64,000 bases of DNA from Ailanthus altissimus (GCA_946807835.1 OX327693.1:11611501-11675500), one strand, 5' to 3'. Counted from the first letter of the stretch, positions 1 through 12,355 are shown. Numbers and translations are program-made. Notes: a model not told the origin generated them from the letters alone.

Positions 1-289
1 ATTTGTGATGTTTCAAACTTTAAAATTTTTGTATGAATATTTTAAATTTTTATTTAAAAAAAGTAGGTAAATGTTTTTTAACATTAGGTAAAGAACTTTT
101 TTTTAAGGATACATATATTTCCACACGGATTTTGTTTTATCTTAGATTTTTATAATTGTTTTTTCAATTATTTTATAGTGCTCTTTTATCTCTATCTTTC
201 AGAAGAATTCAAGAAAATTTTAACTTGTATATATATTTATTCAAACTAAAAGAAAAAGAAACTTTAGATAATAACTAAGATAATCATAG

Positions 290-930
290 TCCAGTTGCCT
301 GGTCACCACGTCCGCGAGCGGAACCCACTCACCCACGCTGAATAATCTGCAAATATACCATTCGAAACTTGCCACACCAGAATTCTTGACACGTCTTGAT
401 CAATTAATCAAGTCCGTCGATTATACTTCATTAGTGTACAGATTTACGTGCAAAATAATTTTGATTTATTTAATATTTTGATCTTTATTTTTATTTTTTA
501 ATTATAGTAAATTGATATTTTTAAATAATTTTAAATATAAATTTACAAGGCCATTAAGGGTGTGGTGAGATTTTTTTTTTTTTTTTGCTACATTGCCTTC
601 TTTATATTTTGAATTAAAAGAGCAAAGAAACTTCAGTATACATAAATATTGAATAAAGAATTTTGGAGAAAGGTTTGTTATGTTTTTAATTTATTTACAA
701 TTAATTATATAATTTTTGTTTCATAATTTGTCTAACTAAATTTTAAATTTGTAAGTTTTTTAGATACATCACAAATTAATATTAAAAGATTACAAAAATA
801 TGAAGAGATTATCTCATTGATTAGATATTAACATTTTAATTTTTTTTTTCAAATAAGAGTTCTCCATTTATATCAAAATACATATTTTATCCCATATTGA
901 GACCATCATACTGCCAATGGGTGATCGAAT
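290..930 (+). repeat. Degenerate copy of the SBP upstream region
   Basis: Blocks here reappear in the same order at about 3590-3830. They include a CACGTCTT...ATCA stretch followed by a TCCGNCGNNTA block (near 390-430 and 3650-3680), and an A/T block with TTTTCAAATAAGA...ATCAAAATACATATT (near 848-890 and 3737-3785). The first copy has diverged and is stretched by A/T insertions. I read this as an old segmental duplication of promoter sequence, perhaps left from a lost tandem gene copy. Alignment by eye only. Confidence 0.35.
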
Positions 931-1849
931 TTCTAATGAATAATTTAAAACTTATACTGAAATTAAAATTAATTATTATTATAAATAATTATTTAAATAT
1001 TATAAATAAAATATTCATAAATAGTTAATAATTTTATTTTGATTATCTATATAATAATACAATAATAATATATGTAATATTGATTAGATTAATAACAGTT
1101 AAATATTTAATCTTATTGTATTGCACCAAAATGTAAAATACTATTAAGCATAATCCAATTAATCTAATCTAATCCTATTACATCTTAGCGGTAATGTTAT
1201 GCTTACATCAATTGATATAGCATCTTGTCCATCTATAACTTACACAATAATAAAAAGTAAAAAGTACCGAATAAGTAATCATTATAAATTGATGACACAT
1301 TAATTGAGATGCTCATATTTTATTATTTTAATCCAACTCGTCACAATTGCAAAATGCAATCTAAATCACCAACATGTAAAATTAATGTTTTTTGTTGAGA
1401 GGGAAAAAAATTTAAACCCAAAATCTTGATACTAGTAAAAAAAACAATGTGGTTATTATTAATTAAACTATGTTTATCTCGCAGTACAAAGAAATAATAA
1501 TTTTTTTTTATACATTTAGAACTAAATATAAATTATTTTATGTTAATCAAGGAAACTTCAAGCTAATCCTCCACGTCAGGTCCATATCTCTTTATATTTG
1601 ACTATAAGGGAGGATATCATAAAATTTAGATTGACGATTGAGGAGCTTAATCTTTATTAAACTTTTACACTCTGGTGTATTTTTTTAATAATTTATAAGA
1701 AGGGTCTGCTGCATATATATTCTTTGAAATTTGGTGAAAATATAGATTAATCCAGACACTTTTATTCTTTTTCATTCTCAATCAAACACCACTTGACATC
1801 GAAGTTTTAAATTAACATAAAGTGTTTAGAATTTTTGTTAATACTAAGA

Positions 1850-2540
1850 GTGGGTGTGATATGGTTCAATCTGATATCTTTTAAAATTGAATTAAATAAA
1901 AAAATTTAGAAGTTTTGTTTTTAAAATCAAATATGCTAAATTATGTATGAGACCGAACTGTATTAAATTGATTCGGTTCAGTACAATTTTTTAAATATTT
2001 TTTAAGGGATTAAAACTATATATATAAGAGATAAAATTTATACAAAAAAAATATATATTAATTTTAAATATTAAATTAATAAAAGTTTATCAACTAAACA
2101 AGTGAAAACAACTATTAAAAATTAAAATTAATCTAAAAAAAATTAAAGTATTCATCAATTTTAAACACAAATTCAAATGAAAATTTTATGAGTTAAATAA
2201 GTTAAAAAAATTAAAATTAAAATCTATTTAAATAAATTAAGTAACCATGTACTTTTAACCATCAAATTAATTAAAAGTTTATAAACTAAACAAATTAGAA
2301 AATTATTTAAATTAAAATCCACCAAATAAATTATATGAAAAATTTGTGTGAAAATTTATTTATATTTTTCGGTTCGGTTTGATATTTTTGAGGATTAAAA
2401 TAAAAAAATCAAACTGAATTAAATTTATTTGAAGACTAAAATAAATAAAAAAAATTGATTGGTTAATTTTTATACTCTAATACCGAATCGATCAATTTGA
2501 TCCAATTCAATTCTATATTTTCAATTTAAATACTTTTTTG
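1850..2540. mobile_element. Candidate MITE-like element with GGTTCGG-type ends
   Basis: A GATTCGGTTCAGTAC block near 1969-1983 is mirrored by inverted matter near 2364-2380 (CGGTTCGGTTTG) and 2480-2500 (reverse complement GATTCGGTATTAG). The A/T-rich centre has no coding capacity. Such GGTTCGGTT-rich internal inverted repeats are common in non-autonomous plant hAT-like elements. I could not fix exact ends or a target duplication. Confidence 0.3.
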
Positions 2541-3826
2541 TCTACCTCTAGTTAATATGTGTCAAAATGATCACTTTCGTTAAATATTTACAACTTTTTT
2601 TCTTTTAATGTAAAAGTATATTTTATATGTGAAAGTGATCCGTCTTCTCTAAAGATGATATTATGAAATAATAATATACCTATTTGCGATTTATCCTAAT
2701 GTGATAAACAAGGTTATTTGCAAAGTGAAAAACATACTCACTGCCATATTGCAATGCATTATCTCCATTTCATACTCTATTCATCCAAAAAGGCTTGTGA
2801 CCACATCCTTTCTTTATTAGTTTATGTCATTGCAATATATTTTGTTACTATAGTTGAAAGGCAACGATATTTTGAAGCTTTGAAATCCAACTTATTTTTA
2901 TATCACTAAATGTAATAATACAACTAGTAGTACTCTTCTTATCATTTATATCATTGGCCATACTCCACCGTATCCAGAATGATTAGTTTTTATGTACTGA
3001 TAACCTTTCTATGAAATATATTAGATTTCTTTTGAAAATAAATTATTATGTGAATAGCTCAATAAAGTTATAAAAACCTAGCAGGTAAAAGTAATTTTTT
3101 TAACATAAAGGATGGGGATTTGAATCTAAAAATAAATTAAGATCTTAAGTTAAATTTTATTTAAGTTTTTCAAAAAAATTTAACATATATTCTATATTAA
3201 GTATGAGTATTTAAAATTTATTTATTTATATTATTGTTTTAATAATTATTATTTACATATTGATAAAAATTAGGCGAAATTTTAATTTAAGAGAGAAGTT
3301 GAATCTTTTATAAATACAAATGTGTACACGAGTTTCGAAACGAGTGAATTTCATGCGGACGTGATCGTGTGTTTCATTCACCGTCAGCTAGATGAGTTAA
3401 ACCATCACGGAAGACAAATTGCATTGTTCTTATCTACAATTATTTTTAATCATTTTTTAGTTTTTCCAAAGCCTAACTACTATTTCTTAATTGAAAACTA
3501 AAATGAATTATTAAACCACTCCACGTTCACGTTCTAGTCATTTGTTTGAATAAACAACTCAACGAACTGCTTAGATAACTGGATAAACATATTCCAGTAG
3601 CAGAATGGCACGTCAGTGACCAGGACCCCACTCAACCGCAGATTATTGCCACGTCTTAATCACGTCCGACGTCGACTACAGCATAGAGAGTATTCTTATC
3701 GAGCTAATAACATCCAGATTCCTGATGTTTTAATTATTTTCAAATAAGAACATAGTTGTCCTTTTTTATCAAATACATATTCTAGTTCGTGTTCCAATTA
3801 TCAAATTGCCCACGTATTATTGAATT

Positions 3827-3834
3827 TGACGTCA
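3827..3834. promoter_or_regulatory. TGACGTCA palindrome (bZIP-type site) upstream of SBP
   Basis: A perfect TGACGTCA palindrome lies about 330 bp before the SBP start codon. More ACGT cores cluster upstream: CACGTC at about 3619, 3651 and 3661, GACGTC near 3668, and CACGTA near 3811. ACGT cores are the classic targets of plant bZIP factors (TGA, HY5, ABF types). The presence of the motif is seen; binding is inferred. Confidence 0.45.
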
Positions 3835-4161
3835 TAATAGAATATTATATATTTAGCACTTAAGGGTATTATTGTCTTTTCGACTAGGTTTGGACCCGAG
3901 TGTAATTACCTCATAAAATATTATATCTAAAATGGAATGGCACAGATTGCGATACGTCCAATCTGCACATTGGGATAACGACAAGAAAGTAAACAACTTA
4001 AACAATGGAAATTGCCAACTCAAGATACTGAAAGCCATAACTTCTTCAATCTCTCTTTTCTCCAAGTTTGTTTGTTCATCTTTGCTTCTTTTTGTAAGTT
4101 GTTGTTCTGTCTGTGCTTGCTTTTCTTGTGATTGTAATTTGTAAGAAACAAAAGAGGAAAT

Positions 4162-7100
4162 ATGGCTCCTGCTACAGGTACTGTGGTAACGCAACATGGA
4201 TCAGTGGGCGATGGCCATGGATGCTGCAAGAATGGACCTGGATATGCAACGCCACTTGAGGCCATGTCTGGTCCTAGAGAGAAACTTATCTATGTTACTT
4301 GTGTTTACTCTGGTGCGTTTACTCTCTTCTTTTTTTCTGCTTTAATTTTTCTTTCAATCTTCATTTATTTGTTTTTAGTTTGATATTTATTTAGATTGTG
4401 GTTCCCTTCAGAATGATTGTTAAAAATCTGCCTGTAATTAACATTCAAAGTTGCATGTAAGAGCAAGGAGCTAGGCCATCCATCTTTTTTTGGACCTCGG
4501 TGCAAGATTTTTCCAGATTCCAATAACCAGTGCACTGCATTCCAGAGGATTATTTTTTTTTTTTTTTAAATTTCGTGGGCATTTTGATTTCTAATTTTGG
4601 AGACTCTATACTAACCTTTTCTCTCTTTTTCCCGGGGGAACCCCTCCTATAATTTGTTAATGCGTCACTCTGGTCTTGAAATTGTTTTACAAATTTAATG
4701 GGAAAGTTTTCATTTCTTTTGTAACGTGCTACTATAAAGATCAAATAATCGAAAAGAGAATTAGAGATGTTCGATGGCCTAAATAGACCATCGAACATGG
4801 TGCTAACCCAAGTCTAAATAGACCATTAAATTTGTAAAACAATTTCAAGACCAGAGTGACGCATTAACAAATTATAGGAGGGGTTATAAATGTAAATGAA
4901 TTTATATTTGTAAATGTATAATTTGTAAATGACTTTTAATTACAAATGTAAATGTTTCTATTAAGATTCATCTGGACGAAATAGACCATTTTTGTTGGAT
5001 TTGACAGCTAGATTTTGGATTAGGGACAGGAGCAAAACGTTGTTGTTTGATGTTTTAACATCGTTCAAAATAGAAATAGAGAAAATTGGATGAGAGATGA
5101 GAGTTAAAAGATGCTTCTGGATAATGAATGAAACATATTAGTATTCTCCTCTCTGTTTAATTAATGTGTTTCAAGGCCTGTAAATTGAAAATTGGGTATA
5201 TAAACTCTTTTGGCTCATCAAAGGAACCGACCCACTTTACCTGTTCTTCTTTTAGGTGTTTATTTTTCAATATCTAATTTCAGTATCTATGTAGGAACTG
5301 GAAGAGAGAAGCCTGATTACTTGGCTACTGTGGATGTGGATCCTACCTCACCTACTTATTCAAAAGTAGTTCACAGGCTACCTGTGCCTTATGTTGGTGA
5401 TGAGCTACATCATTCCGGATGGAATGCATGCAGCTCTTGCCATGGAGATTCATCTGCAGAACGGCGTTTTCTGGTCTTGCCTTCTTTGATGTAAGATAAC
5501 AGCATTTGTTTTACATTATAGAGTTGTTTTTCCAATACTGTTGTTTGTTTATTTGATTCTTAGTGCAAGGAATACCATCGAACTTCAAAATTTAGAGGGT
5601 GGCTTCTATACTGTCATGCATATTAAAATTTGAATATGACTTTGGATGCTTGGTAATATACGTAATGGATGTACGTTGCTTCTACTGATGGTAATGTTGT
5701 GACAATTTTATTTGACCAAGATAGAAGTTATTTTAAGCTATATTCAGAATCAAAGTAGACCAATCAGTTTCCTATAGAAGTTTAAATAAAATTAGATGGG
5801 GATTTTGTATGTACTAAACTAGGAACTTCCATGGGAAATATACTATGAATTTTCATAACCATTTATAGTGAGTTTACATTTCATATTACCTCACTCTAGA
5901 GGATATACACTTCTTAAGAAGTTGGTACAAGAATATGCAACAAATTTCACTTGGGATGTATGACCATGCCACCTGCAGATTCTTTGATTAACTTCTGCGT
6001 AAGGTGTCAAAATTGTTAAGATACTTTTAAAATAAATTTTATTGTTACTTTCAGATCTGGCCGTATTTATGTGGTTGACACACAGAAAAATCCAATGGCT
6101 CCCTCTTTGCATAAAGTTGTTGAGCCTGCAGATATTGTGGCGAAGACAGGATTAGCATATCCTCACACGTCGCATTGCCTTGCTTCTGGTGATTTACTAG
6201 TGTCATGCCTTGGAGATAAAGATGGAAATGCTGAGGGAAATGGGTTTCTTCTCCTTGACTCAGAATTCAATGTGAAAGGAAGGTAATTCAATATTCTTAA
6301 CAAGGCTATTTGTTGTGGTTTAGACATACCAAGCTGGTTGAAGCCCTTTTTCATGCCACTACTTGTTCCCCATTTTTGAATAATGTAAACTTGAGCTAAA
6401 ATAAAAGTTTCATGCACTGGAAATCTATTCAAACAATTTGAGGGAACCTTTTTCATTATTTATATAGCAAATGTACATAACCCCTTTGCTTGCACATGTT
6501 TTCAGATGGGAGAAACCAGGGCACAGTCCTTCGTTTGGCTACGATTTCTGGTACCAACCTCGACACAAAACAATGATCAGCTCATCATGGGGAGCACCTG
6601 TAGCTTTCACCAAAGGCTTCAACCTTCAGCATGTATCAGATGGCCTTTATGGGAGACATCTGTATGTATACAGCTGGCCGGATGGTGAATTGAAACAGAC
6701 GTTGGATCTTGGCAGTACAGGGCTCATACCCCTGGAGGTATTAATTGTAAACAGGATTTACATTTTGATTCTTTAAATATCAACATGTTGATATGGATTA
6801 ACAAGCTTTCTTAATCATATCTACAAGCAGATAAGGTTCCTGCATGATCCTTCTAAAGATACAGGATTTGTTGGGTGTGCCTTAACAAGTAACATGGTCA
6901 GATTTTTCAAGACCCAAGATGGATCATGGAGCCATGAGGTATGTAAAACTCTGTTTGTGCCAGTGTGAGAGCATGTATAACCTTACATTTTGTTGCGTCG
7001 TCTTTTTATAAAGGCGCTATGATCCACATCATATGGTAATTTGTGTTAATTTCTACAGGTGGCGATATCAGTGAAACCCCTAAAAGTGCAAAATTGGATA

Positions 7101-7845
7101 CTTCCTGAAATGCCGGGTCTTATAACTGACTTTCTGATCTCTCTTGATGATCGGTTTCTTTACTTTGTCAACTGGCTTCATGGAGATATCCGACAGTATA
7201 ATATGGAGGACCCCAAAAACCCTGTATTGACTGGCCAAATATGGGTTGGGGGACTGATTCAAAAAGGAAGCCCTGTAGTAGCCGTGATGGATGATGGTCA
7301 AACATGGCAGCCTGACATTCCAGAGATCCAGGTCTGTATGATCTCTACACTCCGATGTAAAACTAAGAGGTTAAAATGTATTACTACAATAGTATTCATG
7401 TGACATTAGAAGATTGAGTGTGTGAGAATACTGTGTCAAGTAACTTCTGAAAGTTTATTGTTGTACTCACTATGCTCAACGTATGCAAATTTTTCCCCAA
7501 TGTGTTATGTACATTTGCTCTGCCAAGTAACCAAAGTTGATAAATTCTGATTCTTTTTTATAGGGACATCGCTTGAGAGGGGGACCTCAGATGATACAGT
7601 TAAGCTTAGATGGGAAGCGTCTCTATGTAACCAACTCACTCTTTAGTACATGGGATCGTCAATTTTATCCTGAACTCATGAAGAAAGGATCCCACATGCT
7701 GCAGATTGATGTCAATACTGAGAAGGGTGGTCTGGCTATAAACCAAAACTTTTTCGTGGACTTTGAAGCTGAACCTGATGGTCCTTCCCTAGCTCATGAG
7801 ATGAGGTATCCTGGAGGTGATTGCACATCAGATATATGGATTTAA
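4162..7845 (+). CDS. SBP1: Selenium-binding protein (methanethiol oxidase family), 7 exons, 489 aa
   Basis: Family members bind selenium or copper and oxidise methanethiol to formaldehyde, H2O2 and sulfide; plant SBP1 is cytosolic and linked to cadmium and selenium tolerance. Coding exons by splice consensus and frame: 4162-4312, 5295-5490, 6055-6282, 6506-6737, 6831-6938, 7059-7331, 7564-7845. The phases close exactly and sum to 1470 nt (489 codons plus TAA), matching the usual length of about 490 residues. Every intron is GT-AG. Visible hallmarks are an N-terminal Cys-Cys (residues 21-22), [17 protein letters not shown], the CSSC selenium/metal motif at 96-99 followed by [47 protein letters not shown], and a conserved C-terminal [10 protein letters not shown]. 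The start is the ATG after a CT-rich leader, and no other ATG in frame precedes the conserved N-terminus. No frameshift or stop is seen, so it looks functional. Intron 1 (982 nt) carries a perfect inverted repeat. Whether the locus is SBP1, SBP2 or a single copy cannot be told here. Confidence 0.97.
4639..4885. repeat. Perfect 63-bp inverted repeat (foldback) in SBP intron 1
   Basis: Arm 4639-4701 (AACCCCTCC...TTAATGG) and arm 4823-4885 (CCATTAA...GGAGGGGTT) are exact reverse complements over 63 bp, separated by a 121-nt loop. The loop contains a second hairpin: ATGTTCGATGG near 4767-4777 against CCATCGAACAT near 4788-4798. The structure lies wholly within the first intron of the SBP gene, so the pre-mRNA can fold into a long stem. 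It may be a MITE or foldback insertion, or an inverted duplication. Absence of any mismatch implies recent origin or gene conversion. Confidence 0.9.
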
Positions 7846-8612
7846 GCTCCTAAACAATTCTAGCAATAAAGAGTTTCTGACTTGTCTTGGCAGAAATATC
7901 CCTCCAATATATGTTGAGTGCGGCAGCATCATATTGAGATGGGATACCGCTTTGTTAAATAAATGGTCTAATTATGTAAAATGTAAGATTGTTTCAGCTG
8001 AATAACAATTTAAAGCGAGCTAGTTAACAAGAGTTCCCATTTGTAGAACTGCTCCTAGTGAATGTCTTTCCATAGTATTGTTGAGTTGCAAATGTAGAAT
8101 GCTAGCTTCAGATTGCATTACCTACAAGCAGTTAGTGCTAAACATAGCTGTAGAACAAGTTATGGATTGCACAATACACATAAAAAGTTCTACATCATCC
8201 ATGCTGTATGAGCAACATTTATCGAGAAATGATATTTAATTTTTGGTGTCACAGTATAACTCTCTTTTACCCTCTTCCCACCCGAAAAATTTTTCCTAGA
8301 AGAAATTTACATTGCAATGTCATGTAACAGTAAGACAAGTAATTTACTACATTGGAACTATTGAGACCGAAGCGGTTTTACCCGGTTAATTTTTTAGCTC
8401 TAAAGTTCGTTGGATTTTACTTTTACTTTTAAGAATATTTTGAACAGTAGATGTTCCATGGAGGCAACATTTAGGAAATAGATTTTACATGTTTCTCATT
8501 AGATTACGTCAACAATAAAGTACTGTTACAGTTGTTATATCATAACAAAAACATCCTTTAGAGTGCACTCGAGGAAGAAATCACAAATTTGTGCCATCTC
8601 CATGTATCGATA
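7846..8612. other. 3' flank of SBP; no further gene
   Basis: An AATAAA polyadenylation-type hexamer begins about 20 nt after the SBP stop (near 7865) and others occur further on. No coding frame with family resemblance is seen. The region ends at the target duplication AATAT (8613-8617) of the following retroelement. Confidence 0.6.
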
Positions 8613-8617
8613 AATAT

Positions 8618-9460
8618 TGTTGAGGAAGAAAATGCTCTTTTCTCTTTTGAGATTATGTTAAAGTGAAAAATTCAAGATTCAACCTAAAATCCTGACCTCC
8701 TTGCGCCGCAGCAAAATAATTTATCAATCAAGCAAAAACAATAAGAATTCAAAGCAGAAAACAAAAGAGTACAACACAATCTTACGTGGTTCGGCCAATT
8801 GCCTACGTCCACGATGGATCCAAGGATCCTAACCTCTCTTATTATAACTCCCTAGAGATTTTATAAGGAAAACTTAAATGAAGAACCCTCAAAAGGACCT
8901 AAACATTTAGTGAATCCTTACTCTACCACGAACAATGATCACCCAAACAACGATTCCACCTTAGCGCACACAAGCACTTAGTGTCTACCCAGTTCTTCCC
9001 CTCTCTTAGAGTCTCTCTTAATGCTTAATCTAAAATCAAGGGTTTACAAGTGTTTATATAGGGTGTGTTTCGTGCCTACTAATCCTTTCCTTGTTGGAGT
9101 AAGAGTCCACTTGTTTTGGAAGTCCAAAACTTTCCAAAACTAGAAATCCCGAAGAAAAACGGACTTTTGACGCGTCCAGCGCTGCGGCGCTTGTCCCTGG
9201 GCGCTGGGCATTATCGCGCCCAGCGCTGCGTTGCTGGGTTGCTGTCCTGGGCACCGCGGCGCTTAACCCTGTACACCTATCCCGCGTTTTCTTGCTTCCT
9301 TCACGTCTTTGAGTCCTATTTCGCTTCCTCCTTCGTGTCCTACACGTCCTAGACTTCTCCATACGTATCTCACACGTTCTAAACTTCTTATAACTCTTCA
9401 CTTTGGTATTCATCTCAATTCTTGTCCAACCAAGATTGTTGAATCACCAATTTTCCAACA
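8618..9460 (-). repeat. LTR (left copy, 3' LTR) of the gag-only element
   Basis: Starts TGTTGAGGAAG and ends TTTTCCAACA, and pairs along its whole length with 12356-13204. It contains an unusually GC-rich block of short GCGC/CAGCGC motifs (about 9171-9272) in otherwise AT-rich DNA. In minus orientation the LTR runs TGTTGGAAAATTGG...CAACA, and the GC block lies in U3. Short open frames here (for example 9116-9352) come from the GC block and are not genes. Confidence 0.9.
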
Positions 9461-9737
9461 AACCCTTCCTTGATTCAAAATCTTCCGAATAAGAAGGCTT
9501 CGGGATCCGATCTACGCCAATACTCTATCACCTAGAGTTTAGTCTAGTTAAGTCTCCACCAAGACTTAACTTTCCCCGGGCTAGTGACTTCGGCCTCCAA
9601 AGGCATTCGTGCACCTTGCATAGGGTATGGATGCGTTGCACTCATTTCAGACCCTCATCACCTCGGTGAGCACGGTTTGGATGTCGCCTAGTGGTCTGCA
9701 TTACTCTAACACCCCGTATTAGGCCACTCATGGCCAT

Positions 9738-11170
9738 TGATGAACACTTGAAATTACACATTTAATAAGAGTTTTACATGATTGTTTTGTATTACTAGTG
9801 TATTTAATTTTCTTAACTTAAGTATGTTTACAATATTGTACTTAATTATCTTTTAACTATTTTGTGGCAGGGTCGGTAAAATAGGCATAACTGTCTACTT
9901 AAAGATCCAATTGAGGTGATTCTTAATCGTATGAAGAGATGACTCAATGAGATAACATATTGTATTTCACAAAGCATTTGAAAGTCGAGTGTTTAGAGGG
10001 TAAAAAATGGCCTAGAACAGAATTGATCTGCAGTACAGGCCCAGTTTGAACAGTCATCAGTATTTGGCCCATAACTATAGAAATACGTATCTAATATGTA
10101 TGAGATTAATCAATTTGAAAAGATAAGAGACTTATCTACAACTTTGATGTTTTGAGTGACAGCTAATTCGGATCACATCAATTCCAAATTGGATAATCAA
10201 GTGGGTGCCCTAGTGATAATCAATGCAAATTATTTTGCCACCATTCTTAACTTTCATCAACCAAGTGGTTCCCTCCAAATTTGTCTCGATTTATCCATAT
10301 TTTTCTATAAATAGGTGGCTTATTTATGTCTAAAGAATGTAATTAAAAAGTTAGAATTTAGTTCAAAATACTTGTCCTTTGTATCCATTTTTCTGTAAAT
10401 TTATTTCTCTTGTTTACTATTAAATCATGTTATTTCTTCTTCCATTTCTTTTCTTTTTCTTTAGTTTTATTATGTCCAAATAATTTTCTTTAAGCTAAGG
10501 TGAAAGGGTGAAGCTCTTGGCAAGGTAATAAGATATGTTTAATATTTATTCATGAATTTAATGCTTCATTTTTAAGTTATGCAAATTTATATATGATGTA
10601 TTTATTTTATTTGTAGAATTAATACCATTTCTTCTAAAGTCGTGATTCTTGATTTATTATTGACAAACTTAATACTTGGCACAATAAATTCTTGAAACCA
10701 TTTACAAGATTTGGTGTATATAACCTTTCTTGTAAAGTGAGAGTCTTGATTTATTGTAGACAAATATAAAGATTGACATAATAAATACTTGAACCCATTT
10801 ATAAGATTTGGTGTATAATAATTGAAAGAAATAAATACTAATCAATATATAAATGATGAAGAACTTTAATTGCTATATTTTCCAGTTTGAACCTCCTTTG
10901 TGTGAGGATTCCAATTGAGTTATAAAAAAAAGTTAAATATATTTTTACTTCTTATGCTAAGAGTGAATCTCCCTAACCTTAGCTTTTTATTTGAATTGAT
11001 TAATTGAAATAATATTTGCAAACATCTTATACTGCATTAATTATCTTTAAAGTGTTTATAATTTGTAATTTTAATTCTACTTCCCTGTAGATCGACTCCG
11101 TTCTCATCAGGTTATTTATTACTTCGACAATCCTGCACTTGGGAATAACTCCTATATTCTGGACGTGTCA
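9738..11170 (+). mobile_element. Solo LTR nested in the gag-only element, TSD GCCAT
   Basis: The insert starts TGATGAACAC and ends GGACGTGTCA, flanked by identical GCCAT at 9733-9737 and 11171-11175. Removing 9738-11170 plus one GCCAT joins the host element's sequence cleanly. Inside are a CTATAAATAGG promoter-type box near 10310 and a 3' part resembling plant gypsy LTR ends (CTTCGACAATCCTGCACTTGGG). No internal domain or second LTR is present, so it is a solo LTR of 1433 bp made by LTR-LTR recombination. It is younger than its host element. Confidence 0.85.
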
Positions 11171-11175
11171 GCCAT

Positions 11176-12306
11176 CTCAGTAAGCACATAGAGCCCCCCA
11201 TTGTGCTTCTCACCCTCAAACCTTATAGGTCCTTTCTCTACCCTTAGTTTTTCTTTTTCCGCTCTAACCGAATACCCTTCTTCATTGAGCTTGCCTAGGG
11301 ATATCAAGTTCCTCCTTACTTTAGGAACATGCCTTACACCATGTAATTCCCTAGTTTCTCCACATCCTTAGCCTTATGTCACCAACTCTTATGATCTCAC
11401 AAGTCATGTCATTCCCCATTAGAGCTTTACCTCTCTTAGCTTTATAGTTGGTAAACATCGATATGTCGGGACACATATAGACGCTGCACCCCGAATCTAG
11501 TATCTATTTGCTAGCGTACTTTCCCTTTGAGGCTACCAATGTGTCTATAACTTCAGTATCTTCCTCAGTACCGATTGCAGCCCACCCTCCTTGGCCTTTT
11601 GATTTCGAACAATCCTTCACAAAGTGCCCTTCCTTATTACAAAGGAAACACATCTTGGATCTCCTCATTGATTGGTTGCTCTTCCTTCCTTGTGCAAGCA
11701 AAGCTGCTCCACTCTCGGACTCAGATTTCTTTGTCAATTCTTTTGAGTTCAATGATGCCTTGATGTCATTCATCGTTAAAGACTCTTTTCCATACAACAG
11801 CGTATCCACATAGCTCTCATAGCTCTTCGGCAACGAACTTAACAGAATAATGACCTTGTCTTCATCCTTAGTTTTGATGCTGAGTTGCTCAAGACTTATG
11901 ATGATCTTGTTAAACTCGTCAATGTGAGCTCTCAATGAAGTTTTCTCGTGCATTGTTAGCTCATGTAATTTCTTTTTCACAAGAAGTCTATTTGCAAGAG
12001 ACTTCTTCATGTACAATGTCTCGAGTCTCTTCCATAGCCCCAAAGCGATTTCTTCATCACCAACTTCCTTTAATACTTCGTCACTCAATGCTAGGAATAA
12101 GGTGCTGTGAGCCTTTTTCTGAATCGTGTCCCAATCTTTCTGCCCAGACTTTGAGGTTGTCGCATTATCGCTAGTTGAGTAGCTGGCTTCCTCCAAAGCT
12201 GCGTCTAGCCCTTCCTTCACTAGTAGAGCTCTAACCTTCTTCCTTCAAAGTTGAAGTCATTCATCTCATTGAACTCCTCTATTTTTTACTTGATTGTAGC
12301 TATGGT
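11176..12306 (-). pseudogene. Copia gag-protease remnant
   Basis: The minus-strand open frame at 11504-12220 covers 238 codons of gag (UBN2-type capsid region: KAHSTLFLALSDEVL, LWKRLETLYMKKSL, IIISLEQLSIK, SSLPKSYESYVDTL). It ends in a perfect CCHC knuckle, CFLCNKEGHFVKDC, at about residues 190-203. Gag similarity extends upstream to about 12306 (RALLVKEGLD and further) but with stops and a small frame shift, so the true start codon is lost. Downstream, after a single TAG, the same frame continues into an aspartic protease with the catalytic ILDSG block near 11490-11505. Further in are KVRRNLISLGKLNEEGY and GGLYVLTE near 11175-11330. Nothing of integrase follows. Confidence 0.85.
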
Positions 12307-12340
12307 TTAAATACCCCAGATGTGTATTATCGAACCTCTA

Positions 12341-12352
12341 GCTCTGATACCA
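12341..12352 (-). other. Primer-binding site, initiator tRNA-Met type
   Basis: The minus strand reads TGGTATCAGAGC three bases after the 5' LTR end, complementary to the 3' end of plant initiator tRNA-Met. It fixes the direction of the element as minus. Confidence 0.85.
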
Positions 12353-12355
12353 GTT

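Larger units (their letters stand above)
1..3580. other. AT-rich intergenic spacer, no gene seen
   Basis: Long A/T runs with stops in all frames; no reading frame has a recognisable domain. The only open frame of note (2718-2909, 63 codons) has random-looking composition. The stretch holds a candidate non-autonomous DNA transposon (about 1850-2540) and, near 290-930, sequence resembling the proximal promoter of the downstream gene; both are listed separately. Confidence 0.7.

Noticed and set aside
7817..8005. Frame starting within the last SBP exon
   Set aside because: Out of frame with SBP and extends into its 3' untranslated region; no family resemblance.
9116..9352. Open frames over the GC-rich LTR block (and the matching ones at 12756-13067 and on the opposite strand)
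   Set aside because: They occur in both LTR copies on both strands and owe their length to local GC content; no protein family.
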